From: DAOVDI01 sp965373045
Lineage (GTDB): Bacteria; Acidobacteriota; Aminicenantia; Aminicenantales; Aminicenantaceae
Length of the DNA: 6,206 nucleotides
NCBI GenBank assembly: GCA_965373045.1
Contig: CBDVEQ010000154.1
Span: 1-6,206 of the forward strand
Direction of reading: 5' to 3'
Part shown: positions 1-6,206 of the stretch, piece by piece
Numbering within the stretch: the stretch's first letter is position 1
How the letters are laid out: the number at the start of each line of letters is the position of its first letter
The notes under the pieces: generated by a model
The model's database searches: none
The model's input: the letters and a program-made list of their open reading frames with translations, nothing else
What the model was told of the DNA's origin: nothing
Position numbers and translations under genes: made by a program

Positions 1-117
1 TTCTTTGTTTGTTTTTCCCTTCAGGATGAGATTTATTATCTCCAGTTCTCTAGAAGTGATTTTGTATTTTGAGAGAGATGTTGTCAAAAGTTGTGTATGA
101 GTAAAATCTGAGTGCAT
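1..117 (-). CDS. LuxR/GerE-type helix-turn-helix regulator, 5' part only (runs off the left edge)
   Basis: Read on the minus strand from an ATG at 117-115, this frame stays open to the window edge (39 codons). Its last 20 residues, from base 60 to base 1, begin ITSRELEIINLI and end LKGKTNKE. This matches the start of the LuxR/GerE DNA-binding domain (typical form: LTxREREVLxLLxxGxSNKEIA), including the conserved R-E pair, the Gly and the N-K-E that leads into the second helix. The preceding 'SLSKYK' resembles the linker seen before this domain in many LuxR-type proteins. A TAA lies in the same frame at 141-139, so a long receiver or membrane domain is not joined in frame. The visible form would be a GerE-like protein of about 70-75 residues. 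The ATG has only a poor ribosome site, so a frameshifted remnant of a larger gene is an alternative. The rest of the domain is outside the window. The motif match is clear, the gene status is not. Confidence 0.55.
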   Translation of the reverse strand, partial: MHSDFTHTQLLTTSLSKYKITSRELEIINLILKGKTNKE

Positions 118-212
118 CCTATTCCGTGAGATAAGTATTTATTCATTCCCTTCTGCATAACAAGAAGCATTCTCATCCTCCAAGTTTGCTTTTATTGAGA
201 GTAATGAAATAT

Positions 213-241
213 AGTACTTAGGTACCTGCAAAAAAAGTACT
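213..241. repeat. Cluster of three GTAC-core palindromes
   Basis: AGTACT occurs at 213-218 and again at 236-241, with the 8-base palindrome AGGTACCT at 220-227 between them. The three share a GTAC core. The block sits in the intergenic region, upstream of the likely -10 box of the protease operon and downstream of an opposing promoter candidate, which is a reasonable place for an operator. The two AGTACT copies could also pair as a weak hairpin. No regulator is identified and chance is possible in such a short stretch. Confidence 0.25.
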
Positions 242-250
242 CTTATCCTA

Positions 251-278
251 TTTATTTTAGATTAAATATAAATATAAT
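251..278 (+). promoter_or_regulatory. Probable sigma-70-type promoter of the protease operon
   Basis: A perfect TATAAT lies at 273-278. A weak -35 candidate, TTTATT, lies at 251-256 with a 16-base spacer, and the surrounding DNA is very AT-rich. Transcription would begin near 285, leaving a leader of about 57 bases before the TTG start at 342. The -10 box is good, the -35 is poor, and an AT-rich region produces such boxes by chance. Confidence 0.4.
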
Positions 279-291
279 GCAAATGAGTCAA
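261..291 (-). promoter_or_regulatory. Possible divergent promoter toward the LuxR-type frame
   Basis: On the minus strand TTGACT at 291-286 matches five of six bases of the -35 consensus. Possible -10 boxes are TATATT at 270-265 (15-base spacer) and TTTAAT at 266-261 (19-base spacer). Neither spacing is ideal. It would face the left-edge helix-turn-helix frame and overlap the plus-strand promoter, so the two directions could compete. Confidence 0.2.
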
Positions 292-329
292 ATTTTTATA
301 TCGGAATGGTTCGGCATTTTAAAGGAAAA

Positions 330-337
330 AAGGAGGA
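330..337 (+). promoter_or_regulatory. Strong ribosome binding site that sets a TTG start for the S8 protease
   Basis: AAGGAGGA at 330-337 includes a complete AGGAGG (331-336), five bases before TTG at 342-344. The in-frame ATG at 306 has no comparable site: only CGGA, directly against the start codon. The site therefore favours TTG 342 and removes 12 residues from the longest reading frame. Confidence 0.75.
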
Positions 338-341
338 GAAT

Positions 342-3300
342 TTGAAAGCAACGGAAAAACTTTGGAGGAAGTCTGTGTTGTTGATTTGGCTATTAACCAT
401 TATTTTTGGCTATGTTATTTTTATACTTTCGGGCGATGCGCTTCAAGCCAGCAGACCTCAAAATGTTACCACAAAGCTTTTCAAGAACAATCACGAGTTA
501 TTCGTTACACTCAAGGCGCGGGGAGAAAAAGAAGCCCTGATTGTCATTGCCTCGAAACCAGAGATGAACAATCTCGTTACAGAGGCAGTTGTCCGACTTG
601 GTGGTACTGTACGGTATCGTGAGGATGCGGTTGATTACCTCAGTGCAAAGATACCATTAGATCAAATTTCAGTGTTTGCTCAGCTTAAAGAAATAGAGAG
701 GATTGATATCGATTTTGATTACTATCTCATCGATCCGACGAGGAAGTATCCTCCACCCCAAGAAGAACCACCGTCTGATCCTCCGGATCCTGATACCCCT
801 TTGAGCCAACCTGCCCTGCCCACAAAGGATATCGATGCTGAAGAATTCCTCAAAGAGAATCCCACATTCGACGGCCGTGGCGTAGGCTTTGCCCTAATTG
901 ATGGAAATATTGATGTTCTGCTTCCCGAGTTTCAAAAAGCAACATCCTTGGATGGGAAAGAGATTCCAAAGGTTGCCGATTTATTGGCTGCCAGCGATCC
1001 GTTGGATGATATCGATCCGATGTGGGTGAATATGGAAAAAAAGGTAACCATCATAGACAAAAAGTTTACCTTTCAAGATTTCGAATTCACAGCTCTTGAA
1101 GATGGGGAATACCGATTCGGCCTTTTCGATGAGCGCGCACTCGAAAAACCAGCTTACATTCACAAAGATGTAAACTTCGATGAAAATCCTGAAGGAAGCA
1201 GTGGCTTGTTTGGTATTCTTTTGGAGGATGGTACAAACAAGGTTTGGGTTGATACCAACCAAGATAAAAGCTTTGCCGACGAGAATTCCTTAACCGAATA
1301 CGCAAAAAAGCACGACATCGGAATCTTTGGCAAAGACAAGCCGGAGACACCTCGCCGAGAGTTAGTCGGATTTGCCGTTCAACTCGATAAAAAAAACAAA
1401 TATATTCGTCTCAACCTGGGAATTTGGCAGCACGGCACAATGGTTGCCGGTGCAGCAGTGGGGAGCGGTTTTTACGGAGGAAAATATGATGGGATTGCTC
1501 CCGGGGCTCAGATTATATCGATTTTTCCAAGCATGACCATGCACGGTCTTATTGAAGGAGCGATCCTGGCTGCACAACATGAAAAGGTGGATGTGATTTG
1601 TTTGGAGCCAGGTATTCATATCCCGGCAATGTATACTCTCAATGATGGATGCCTAGTGGCTAGCCTGATTTTTGATCGCTTGGTAGACAAATACCAAAAA
1701 CTCATTTTTTGCCCAGCCAATAACTATGCAGGAGTCACGACTATTTTGGACTACATCGTTGGGAAAAACGTGATTGGCGTGGGCGGATATCAAAGCCAGG
1801 ATAGTTACCGCGTTAATTATGGCGCAGAGGTCTCAAAAAAAGACAACCTTCATTTTGTGAGTTCCTTTGGACCGGGAGGAAACGGAGCACTCGTTCCAGA
1901 TATCCTCAGTTCTTCAGGGATTATCAGCACAGACTGTGGCTACAAGCCTCCTGCAAGAATTAAAGGAGTCTTTGAGCTTCCTCCAGGATATTCGATTGCA
2001 GGCGGGACTTCAACGGCCGGCCCATCTGCAACGGCTGCCTGCGCCCTTCTCATCAGTGCTGCAAAACAAAAGGGCGTGCGATGGGAGGCAGATCGGCTGC
2101 GAAATGCGATCTTGTCCACTGCTCGATATTTACCAGAGATTGAAACACATAAACAGGGAAATGGTTTGATTCAAGTCAATGCTGCTTGGAAGCTGCTTAA
2201 ATCAATGGGAGAAAATTACAAGCTTCAAAGAATAGAAAGCATGGCACCAGTCAAAACAGCTATATCCTCTTTTTTAGCTCCTCCGGATGAAGGAGTCGGC
2301 ATCTTCGAACGTGAAGGATGGACACTAGGACAGAAAGAAGTCCGGACAATCGTCTTTAAGCGAACCACAGGAGAAAGTACTCCTATCACCGATAGAATTG
2401 GATGGGTGGGAAACGATGGGACGTTCAGCAGTCCAAAATCGGTAACTCTTCCCCTGAATCAACCGGTTAAGCTTCCGGTACATATTGCTGCTGAGTCAAC
2501 AGGAGTGCACAGCGCGATCATGAATCTGCATTATCCAAAAAATCCAAGAATAGCCTATCAAATGTTGAATACAATAATCGTCGCAGAGCAATTTTCAAAT
2601 TCAAGTGCTTATACAGTAATTAACCAAGAAGTAGTGGAATGCCCCGGCACCAAGAGTTTTTTCCTTCATAGCCCTCCTGATATACAAGCACTCCAGTTAG
2701 CGCTTGAATTCCCTCAGAGTTCGATCATGAGAGTGTCCACTCATCCTTCTACCGGTTACCAAACCCGCTTATCTTTTGAAATGGCAGAAAAAGGGAGTTG
2801 GAAAAAAAACATCATGAATCCGGCACCTGGGGTATGGGAAATCCTAATCTGGAATAATCAATTCGCTTTTATGCCGGACGAAACTAATCCAAAACCTTTA
2901 ATCCCGACTTCTGTTAAATTCAAGGCAAAACTGATCTCTGTTGAAGCGGTTTCTTCGGTTCCAGAAATACAGAATTTTAAGAAAGGTGGTAGCTTCCCCA
3001 TCGCTGTGGATATCAGAAATCAGTTGGCCCCCTCACTTTTGAAAACAGGAAACTGCTCGTTAGCTAGCGTTTTCTTAGATAAGACAGTTATCGAGGAAGG
3101 AAATCAAAAGATCTATGAAATAGATGTTCCGAAAGGAGTTGATCTATTGAAGGTTCAAATTGGGCAGAGCTCTTCTCCGAAAGCCGATCTCGATCTTTAT
3201 GCGTTTGAAATGGTTGAGGGAACTTCCGTACTTAGGAAAAAGAGTAATGATTTATCATCCGACGAGATGATCACCATCGAGAATCCAAACTCAGGTCGTT

Positions 3301-3614
3301 GGCAAATTATCGTTGATGCTTTCAACGGTTTTAGCGGCAAAACGGAATTCACTTATAAAGATTATTTTACACATAGCTTGTTTGGAGAGATCAAAACCGA
3401 TGATGTGTCTTTGCTGCGAGCACATGGTGAATCATGGCAGTCAAATTTAAATATCAATGTTTCTGCAATACCGCTCGGCAGACGATCAATACATGGCCTT
3501 GTGCCGATCATCTGGAGCCCCGAAAAACAAAAAGAAGAAAAAGTCGGTAGAGAAAAAGATGAATTAGTTGTTGGTTTTTTAGAAATATTGTTCAAGGAAC
3601 AGACAGATAGATGA
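342..3614 (+). CDS. Exported subtilisin-family (S8) serine protease, tripeptidyl-peptidase-II-like catalytic domain
   Basis: A secreted or membrane-anchored serine protease of about 1090 residues. Numbering is from the TTG at 342; an ATG at 306 would add 12 residues. Residues 1-10 are basic, 11-29 are hydrophobic (signal peptide or anchor), and a possible signal-peptidase site follows A36. Residues about 64-131 look like an I9-type inhibitor propeptide, followed by a Pro-rich acidic linker (136-161). The S8 domain has the triad D187 (ALIDGNID), H364 (QHGTMVAG) and S557 (GGTSTAGP), with probable oxyanion Asn N460 (PANN). About 176 residues separate Asp and His. This long insert, FDGRGV before the Asp, GIAPGAQIISI after the His and NGLIQV after the Ser all resemble tripeptidyl peptidase II. 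The insert contains a calcium-loop-like DTNQDKS (304-310). The C-terminal half appears to be beta-sandwich domains, the last (about 921-1005, with DLDLYAF) resembling a PPC domain. It heads a probable operon with the S9 peptidase. Tripeptidyl-peptidase versus endopeptidase activity cannot be decided from sequence. Confidence 0.9.
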   Translation: MKATEKLWRKSVLLIWLLTIIFGYVIFILSGDALQASRPQNVTTKLFKNNHELFVTLKARGEKEALIVIASKPEMNNLVTEAVVRLGGTVRYREDAVDYLSAKIPLDQISVFAQLKEIERIDIDFDYYLIDPTRKYPPPQEEPPSDPPDPDTPLSQPALPTKDIDAEEFLKENPTFDGRGVGFALIDGNIDVLLPEFQKATSLDGKEIPKVADLLAASDPLDDIDPMWVNMEKKVTIIDKKFTFQDFEFTALEDGEYRFGLFDERALEKPAYIHKDVNFDENPEGSSGLFGILLEDGTNKVWVDTNQDKSFADENSLTEYAKKHDIGIFGKDKPETPRRELVGFAVQLDKKNKYIRLNLGIWQHGTMVAGAAVGSGFYGGKYDGIAPGAQIISIFPSMTMHGLIEGAILAAQHEKVDVICLEPGIHIPAMYTLNDGCLVASLIFDRLVDKYQKLIFCPANNYAGVTTILDYIVGKNVIGVGGYQSQDSYRVNYGAEVSKKDNLHFVSSFGPGGNGALVPDILSSSGIISTDCGYKPPARIKGVFELPPGYSIAGGTSTAGPSATAACALLISAAKQKGVRWEADRLRNAILSTARYLPEIETHKQGNGLIQVNAAWKLLKSMGENYKLQRIESMAPVKTAISSFLAPPDEGVGIFEREGWTLGQKEVRTIVFKRTTGESTPITDRIGWVGNDGTFSSPKSVTLPLNQPVKLPVHIAAESTGVHSAIMNLHYPKNPRIAYQMLNTIIVAEQFSNSSAYTVINQEVVECPGTKSFFLHSPPDIQALQLALEFPQSSIMRVSTHPSTGYQTRLSFEMAEKGSWKKNIMNPAPGVWEILIWNNQFAFMPDETNPKPLIPTSVKFKAKLISVEAVSSVPEIQNFKKGGSFPIAVDIRNQLAPSLLKTGNCSLASVFLDKTVIEEGNQKIYEIDVPKGVDLLKVQIGQSSSPKADLDLYAFEMVEGTSVLRKKSNDLSSDEMITIENPNSGRWQIIVDAFNGFSGKTEFTYKDYFTHSLFGEIKTDDVSLLRAHGESWQSNLNINVSAIPLGRRSIHGLVPIIWSPEKQKEEKVGREKDELVVGFLEILFKEQTDR

Positions 3615-3670
3615 AGATGAAAGACTAATCTTCGTATCTAGAGTCTGATTTTTATTCATCCTTTTGATAA

Positions 3671-3676
3671 AAGGAG
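3671..3676 (+). promoter_or_regulatory. Ribosome binding site that sets the ATG start of the S9 peptidase
   Basis: AAGGAG, within AAAGGAGTGA, ends five bases before ATG 3682. The longest frame begins at a TTG at 3664, which lies upstream of this site and has no site of its own. Starting at 3682 also gives a compact signal peptide (MELKK followed by a hydrophobic run). Confidence 0.8.
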
Positions 3677-3681
3677 TGACT

Positions 3682-6078
3682 ATGGAACTCAAAAAAACAT
3701 TCTTTGCGATCGGCTTTATTATCTTTCTTCTAGATCTTGTTTCAATGCCGTGTGGGGCTGCACCAAACGAAGATCTAAATAAGCCATCCCTCAATTCTCA
3801 GGAGATAATAGATCAGTTTCTGGGTACACTCATGAATACAGAATCATTATCGCGGCCCTACTATGAGCATTACGACATTTCCCCAGATGGGAAATGGGTG
3901 ACATTTACTATTCAACGGCCATTTACAGAGGAAGACATATATCCCAAGGGAGACCTGAGAAGACTGCCTGGAGGAATCCCTGTTACGTTTATACGACAGG
4001 ACATCTATGTGGCCAGCACAAAATCCGGAAAGTCTAAGCGAATCACCAGTGGCTTTGAAGGGAAATATAGTTATTGGCACCCTGTATGGGCTCCGAACAG
4101 TCGGGATTTAGCATTCTACGGCGACTGTGATGGGAAAATTCGTCTTTTTATTTGCCATGAGGCATCCGACGGAAATCCAAAAATCGAACTTCATGAAGAT
4201 ATCGAGTTGAAATCTGGATTGTTCAGAAAAGATATCCCGCGCTGGACTCCGGATGGAAAACAATTGATCATCCCTCTTCTCCCCGAATCGGAAAAAAATG
4301 CAAAACCTGGCGAGGATGACAATCCAAGATATATAATTCCTAAACTCTACGATAAATTTCATGATCCAAAAGGAGGAACGACAGCAAATGCTTTGAATAC
4401 AAAAGAAACGGATGATAGAAACCGTTTACTTCTCTCAGAAAACCGTGTGGATCTGGGCTTGCTTAATATCGATTCGAAAAAAGTCAGCCGCATCACATCA
4501 AGATTAAATGTCATGCTTTGGGAATTATCGCCGGACAGCCAAACCATTGCTTTTAAGTCCTTTAAGAAAATGATTCAAGGAACGTTCAATTGGATATTCG
4601 ATCTCTATATCTTACCTCTCGAGAATGGTGAACCTCGTTTACTCATGGAAAATGTGGAGAATGGAATTCTCTGGTCACCAGACAGCTCAATGCTCCTTGA
4701 GAGACGGGAAGGAATACTGTTTGCCGTTAATATCCGGTCTGGCGAGCATAAGGCTTTGACGCCTAAGGAAGACAAGACTTTCGATCCTATTATTCCTCCG
4801 CCTGATGTTCTTCAGCTTTCAACCGCTTCATATATATGGGACCCTGACAGTAAACATGTTCTTGCCCAAAACAAGCAGGGATGGTGGATTTTCTCTACGG
4901 ATGGATCCCCCCCAAAGGTCATCTTTGAAAATATCAGCAAAAACATCACAGGCGTTCTTAGAGATGAAGGTCAAGGACATGCCTTCTCCCTTGATGGAAA
5001 CTCTGTTTTTTTGGAAGTTTTCGATCCAGCACAATCAGAAAAAGGACTTCTCAAAGCCGATTTGAGGAATGGTAAAGTTGAGGCAGTTTCAGAAAAAATC
5101 CCAAACTATGGTTCCATTTTCGACATTTTAAAACAGAATGGTAGAGAACTTCTCCTTTATTCACTCTCTGAAAAGGAGATAGACAATCTCTGGATCGCGG
5201 ACTTTTCTTTTACGAATCCGATGAGATTAACTGATCTCAATCCAAGTATGAAAGAAATCCCCCGCGGAAAAAAAATGCTGATCAGCTACCGGAACATGAA
5301 TGGACAAGAACTTAAAGGTGCGCTACTGCTGCCCCCCGATTACAAAGAGGGACAAAAATATCCACTAGTCGCTTACGTTTATGCCGGTTCCATGGTGACC
5401 ACACTCGAAAGAGCTTTTCCGATGAGCTTTAGTGCTGTTAGTAGCATCCCTCAGCTTCTCTCAAGATGTGATTATGTAGTGCTTCAACCTAGTATCCCTT
5501 TATCACCTGAGGGTCAAAAAGGCTCACCTCTGCAAGATATCCCAAAGTCTGTTGTGCCTGCAGTTAATGCGGTTATCGATATGGGAATTGCAGATCCTGA
5601 ACGTGTGGGTGTCGTAGGACAAAGCCATGGAGGTTACACAGTCAACGTGCTCATCACACAGACACCAATATTTAATGCTGCTGTAGCCTTAGCCGGACTT
5701 AGTAACCTGATCAGCAATTATGGCGTTTTCGACGCCCGGTCGAGATACAGCCTTGGAGGTTCTGCTTATTTTTCCTCATGGTCGGAAGGAGGGCAGGGCC
5801 GCATGGGAGTTCCACCTTGGGAAGATCGGATGCAGTGGATCGAAAACTCACCTATATTTTATCTTAACAAAGTAAAGACACCGCTTCTACTTCTCCATGG
5901 AGACCTGGATTATGTCTCCATTCAACAAGCCGAGGAAATGTTCTCCGGTCTAAAGCGGCTCAAGAAAGAGGCTGAAATGGTTCGTTATTTCGGTGAAGGA
6001 CATGTCCTTAGCAAACCAGCTAATATTAGGGATTCTTGGCATCGAATTGTGTCTTGGTTCGATACATATTTAAAGTAA
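3682..6078 (+). CDS. Exported S9 (prolyl oligopeptidase family) serine peptidase
   Basis: A peptidase of 798 residues, expected to cleave peptides released by larger proteases. Numbering is from ATG 3682. MELKK and a hydrophobic run form a signal peptide with cleavage near residue 26; the Cys there is not in a lipobox. Residues about 60-500 form a beta-propeller with seven PD40-type repeats, seen as SPDG 67, APNS 137, TPDG 189, SPDS 283, SPDS 332, DPDS 387 and SLDG 436. The alpha/beta-hydrolase domain starts near 530. It carries the triad S648 (GQSHGGY), D743 (HGDLDY) and H774 (GEGH), and a probable oxyanion Tyr, Y567 (VYAGS, compare VYAGP of dipeptidyl peptidase IV). The segment ENSPIFYLNKVKTPLLLLHG is typical of bacterial S9 peptidases of the DAP2 (COG1506) type. 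An extra polar stretch at about 201-254 separates the third and fourth repeats. The gene follows the S8 gene by 67 bases and is probably co-transcribed. Substrate preference (dipeptidyl, acylaminoacyl, glutamyl or oligopeptidase) is not determined. Confidence 0.92.
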   Translation: MELKKTFFAIGFIIFLLDLVSMPCGAAPNEDLNKPSLNSQEIIDQFLGTLMNTESLSRPYYEHYDISPDGKWVTFTIQRPFTEEDIYPKGDLRRLPGGIPVTFIRQDIYVASTKSGKSKRITSGFEGKYSYWHPVWAPNSRDLAFYGDCDGKIRLFICHEASDGNPKIELHEDIELKSGLFRKDIPRWTPDGKQLIIPLLPESEKNAKPGEDDNPRYIIPKLYDKFHDPKGGTTANALNTKETDDRNRLLLSENRVDLGLLNIDSKKVSRITSRLNVMLWELSPDSQTIAFKSFKKMIQGTFNWIFDLYILPLENGEPRLLMENVENGILWSPDSSMLLERREGILFAVNIRSGEHKALTPKEDKTFDPIIPPPDVLQLSTASYIWDPDSKHVLAQNKQGWWIFSTDGSPPKVIFENISKNITGVLRDEGQGHAFSLDGNSVFLEVFDPAQSEKGLLKADLRNGKVEAVSEKIPNYGSIFDILKQNGRELLLYSLSEKEIDNLWIADFSFTNPMRLTDLNPSMKEIPRGKKMLISYRNMNGQELKGALLLPPDYKEGQKYPLVAYVYAGSMVTTLERAFPMSFSAVSSIPQLLSRCDYVVLQPSIPLSPEGQKGSPLQDIPKSVVPAVNAVIDMGIADPERVGVVGQSHGGYTVNVLITQTPIFNAAVALAGLSNLISNYGVFDARSRYSLGGSAYFSSWSEGGQGRMGVPPWEDRMQWIENSPIFYLNKVKTPLLLLHGDLDYVSIQQAEEMFSGLKRLKKEAEMVRYFGEGHVLSKPANIRDSWHRIVSWFDTYLK

Positions 6079-6103
6079 GGAGCTCCTCCCGCGTCGATGA
6101 CAG

Positions 6104-6206
6104 TGCCGTTTTGATGTGATAATTCTAATCTCTATTGTTGGCGTACGGAACTTATTGAAAATAGTGGAAATTTTGTAGAAAAGCCAAAAGGAAATTCTTC
6201 TTCTTT
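6104..6206 (+). pseudogene. Degraded IS3-family OrfA-like transposase fragment (runs off the right edge)
   Basis: From 6115 to the window end, the frame that continues that of the S9 gene is open for 30 codons and has no usual start codon. It reads DNSNLYC and then WRTELIENSGNFVEKPKG. This resembles the region just after the helix-turn-helix of IS3-family OrfA proteins (pattern: HPNQIxxWKKQLLExAxxVFExxK), with the conserved Trp, basic residue, L/I-E and F-x-E positions. A TGA interrupts this frame at 6112-6114. The expected preceding motif (typically SRYDV) appears as CRFDV in another frame at 6104-6118, suggesting a frameshift, and that frame also has a stop at 6098-6100. This looks like a decayed insertion-sequence remnant rather than an active element. 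The call rests on a short motif judged by eye, and no terminal inverted repeat is visible. Confidence 0.4.

Noticed and set aside
139..261. Open minus-strand stretch upstream of the LuxR-type frame, in the same frame
   Set aside because: It is bounded by stops at both ends, has no clear start with a ribosome site and shows no domain motif. AT-rich intergenic DNA can stay open over 40 codons by chance.
362..622. Alternative-frame ORFs inside the two protease genes, such as this 86-codon one
   Set aside because: They lie within frames with clear catalytic motifs and domain structure, and their translations show no domain signature.
3622..3651. Possible terminator between the two protease genes (AGACT at 3622-3626 and AGTCT at 3642-3646, then a T-rich stretch)
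   Set aside because: The stem is only five base pairs with a 15-base loop and little GC, so it is unlikely to stop transcription. At most it is a weak attenuator.
3664..3681. TTG at 3664 as the start of the S9 peptidase
   Set aside because: The ribosome site AAGGAG lies downstream of it and fits ATG 3682. The extra six residues would only encode that site.
3682..3771. The S9 peptidase as a lipoprotein because of the Cys at residue 24
   Set aside because: The residues before the Cys (VSMP) do not form a lipobox, so a normal signal-peptidase I site is more likely.
6079..6086. GGAGCTCC palindrome just after the S9 stop codon as a terminator
   Set aside because: It has four base pairs per arm with no loop and is not followed by a T-run.
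6070..6204. Minus-strand frame of 44 codons open from the right edge
   Set aside because: Its translation shows no recognisable motif, and the plus strand offers a better explanation in the IS3 OrfA-like fragment.

Overview
The window holds two large genes reading left to right, a short intergenic region before them, and a gene fragment at each edge. The main content is a pair of exported serine proteases of different clans. The first is a subtilisin-fold (S8) protease whose catalytic domain looks like eukaryotic tripeptidyl peptidase II (TPPII). It is followed 67 bases later by a prolyl-oligopeptidase-family (S9) peptidase with a seven-bladed propeller and an alpha/beta-hydrolase domain. Both have a strong Shine-Dalgarno sequence and an N-terminal export signal, and both keep a complete catalytic triad. 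No convincing terminator separates them, so they probably form a two-gene operon for extracytoplasmic protein and peptide degradation.

Left edge (1-117, minus strand): the start of a divergently read frame that runs off the window and encodes the first part of a LuxR/GerE-type helix-turn-helix. A stop codon lies a few codons upstream in the same frame, so it is either a small stand-alone regulator or the tail of a broken larger one. Bases 118-341 are AT-rich and hold a good -10 box for the protease operon, a possible opposing promoter and a cluster of GTAC-core palindromes. Right edge (from about 6104): a degraded fragment that resembles the OrfA protein of IS3-family transposons, with an in-frame stop and a probable frameshift.

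The organism is a bacterium, shown by the AGGAGG-type ribosome binding sites, a TTG start and classical signal peptides. Base composition leans to AT. Large secreted S8 and S9 proteases together with LuxR helix-turn-helix proteins of the 'KY.I(T/S).RE.EII' type are familiar from poorly cultured Gram-negative phyla, but the window does not allow a firm taxonomic placement. I see no phage, CRISPR, defence or RNA gene here. The most unusual items are the TPPII-like bacterial protease carrying an apparent inhibitor-type propeptide, its altered catalytic-motif neighbours, and the two broken or partial genes flanking the protease pair.
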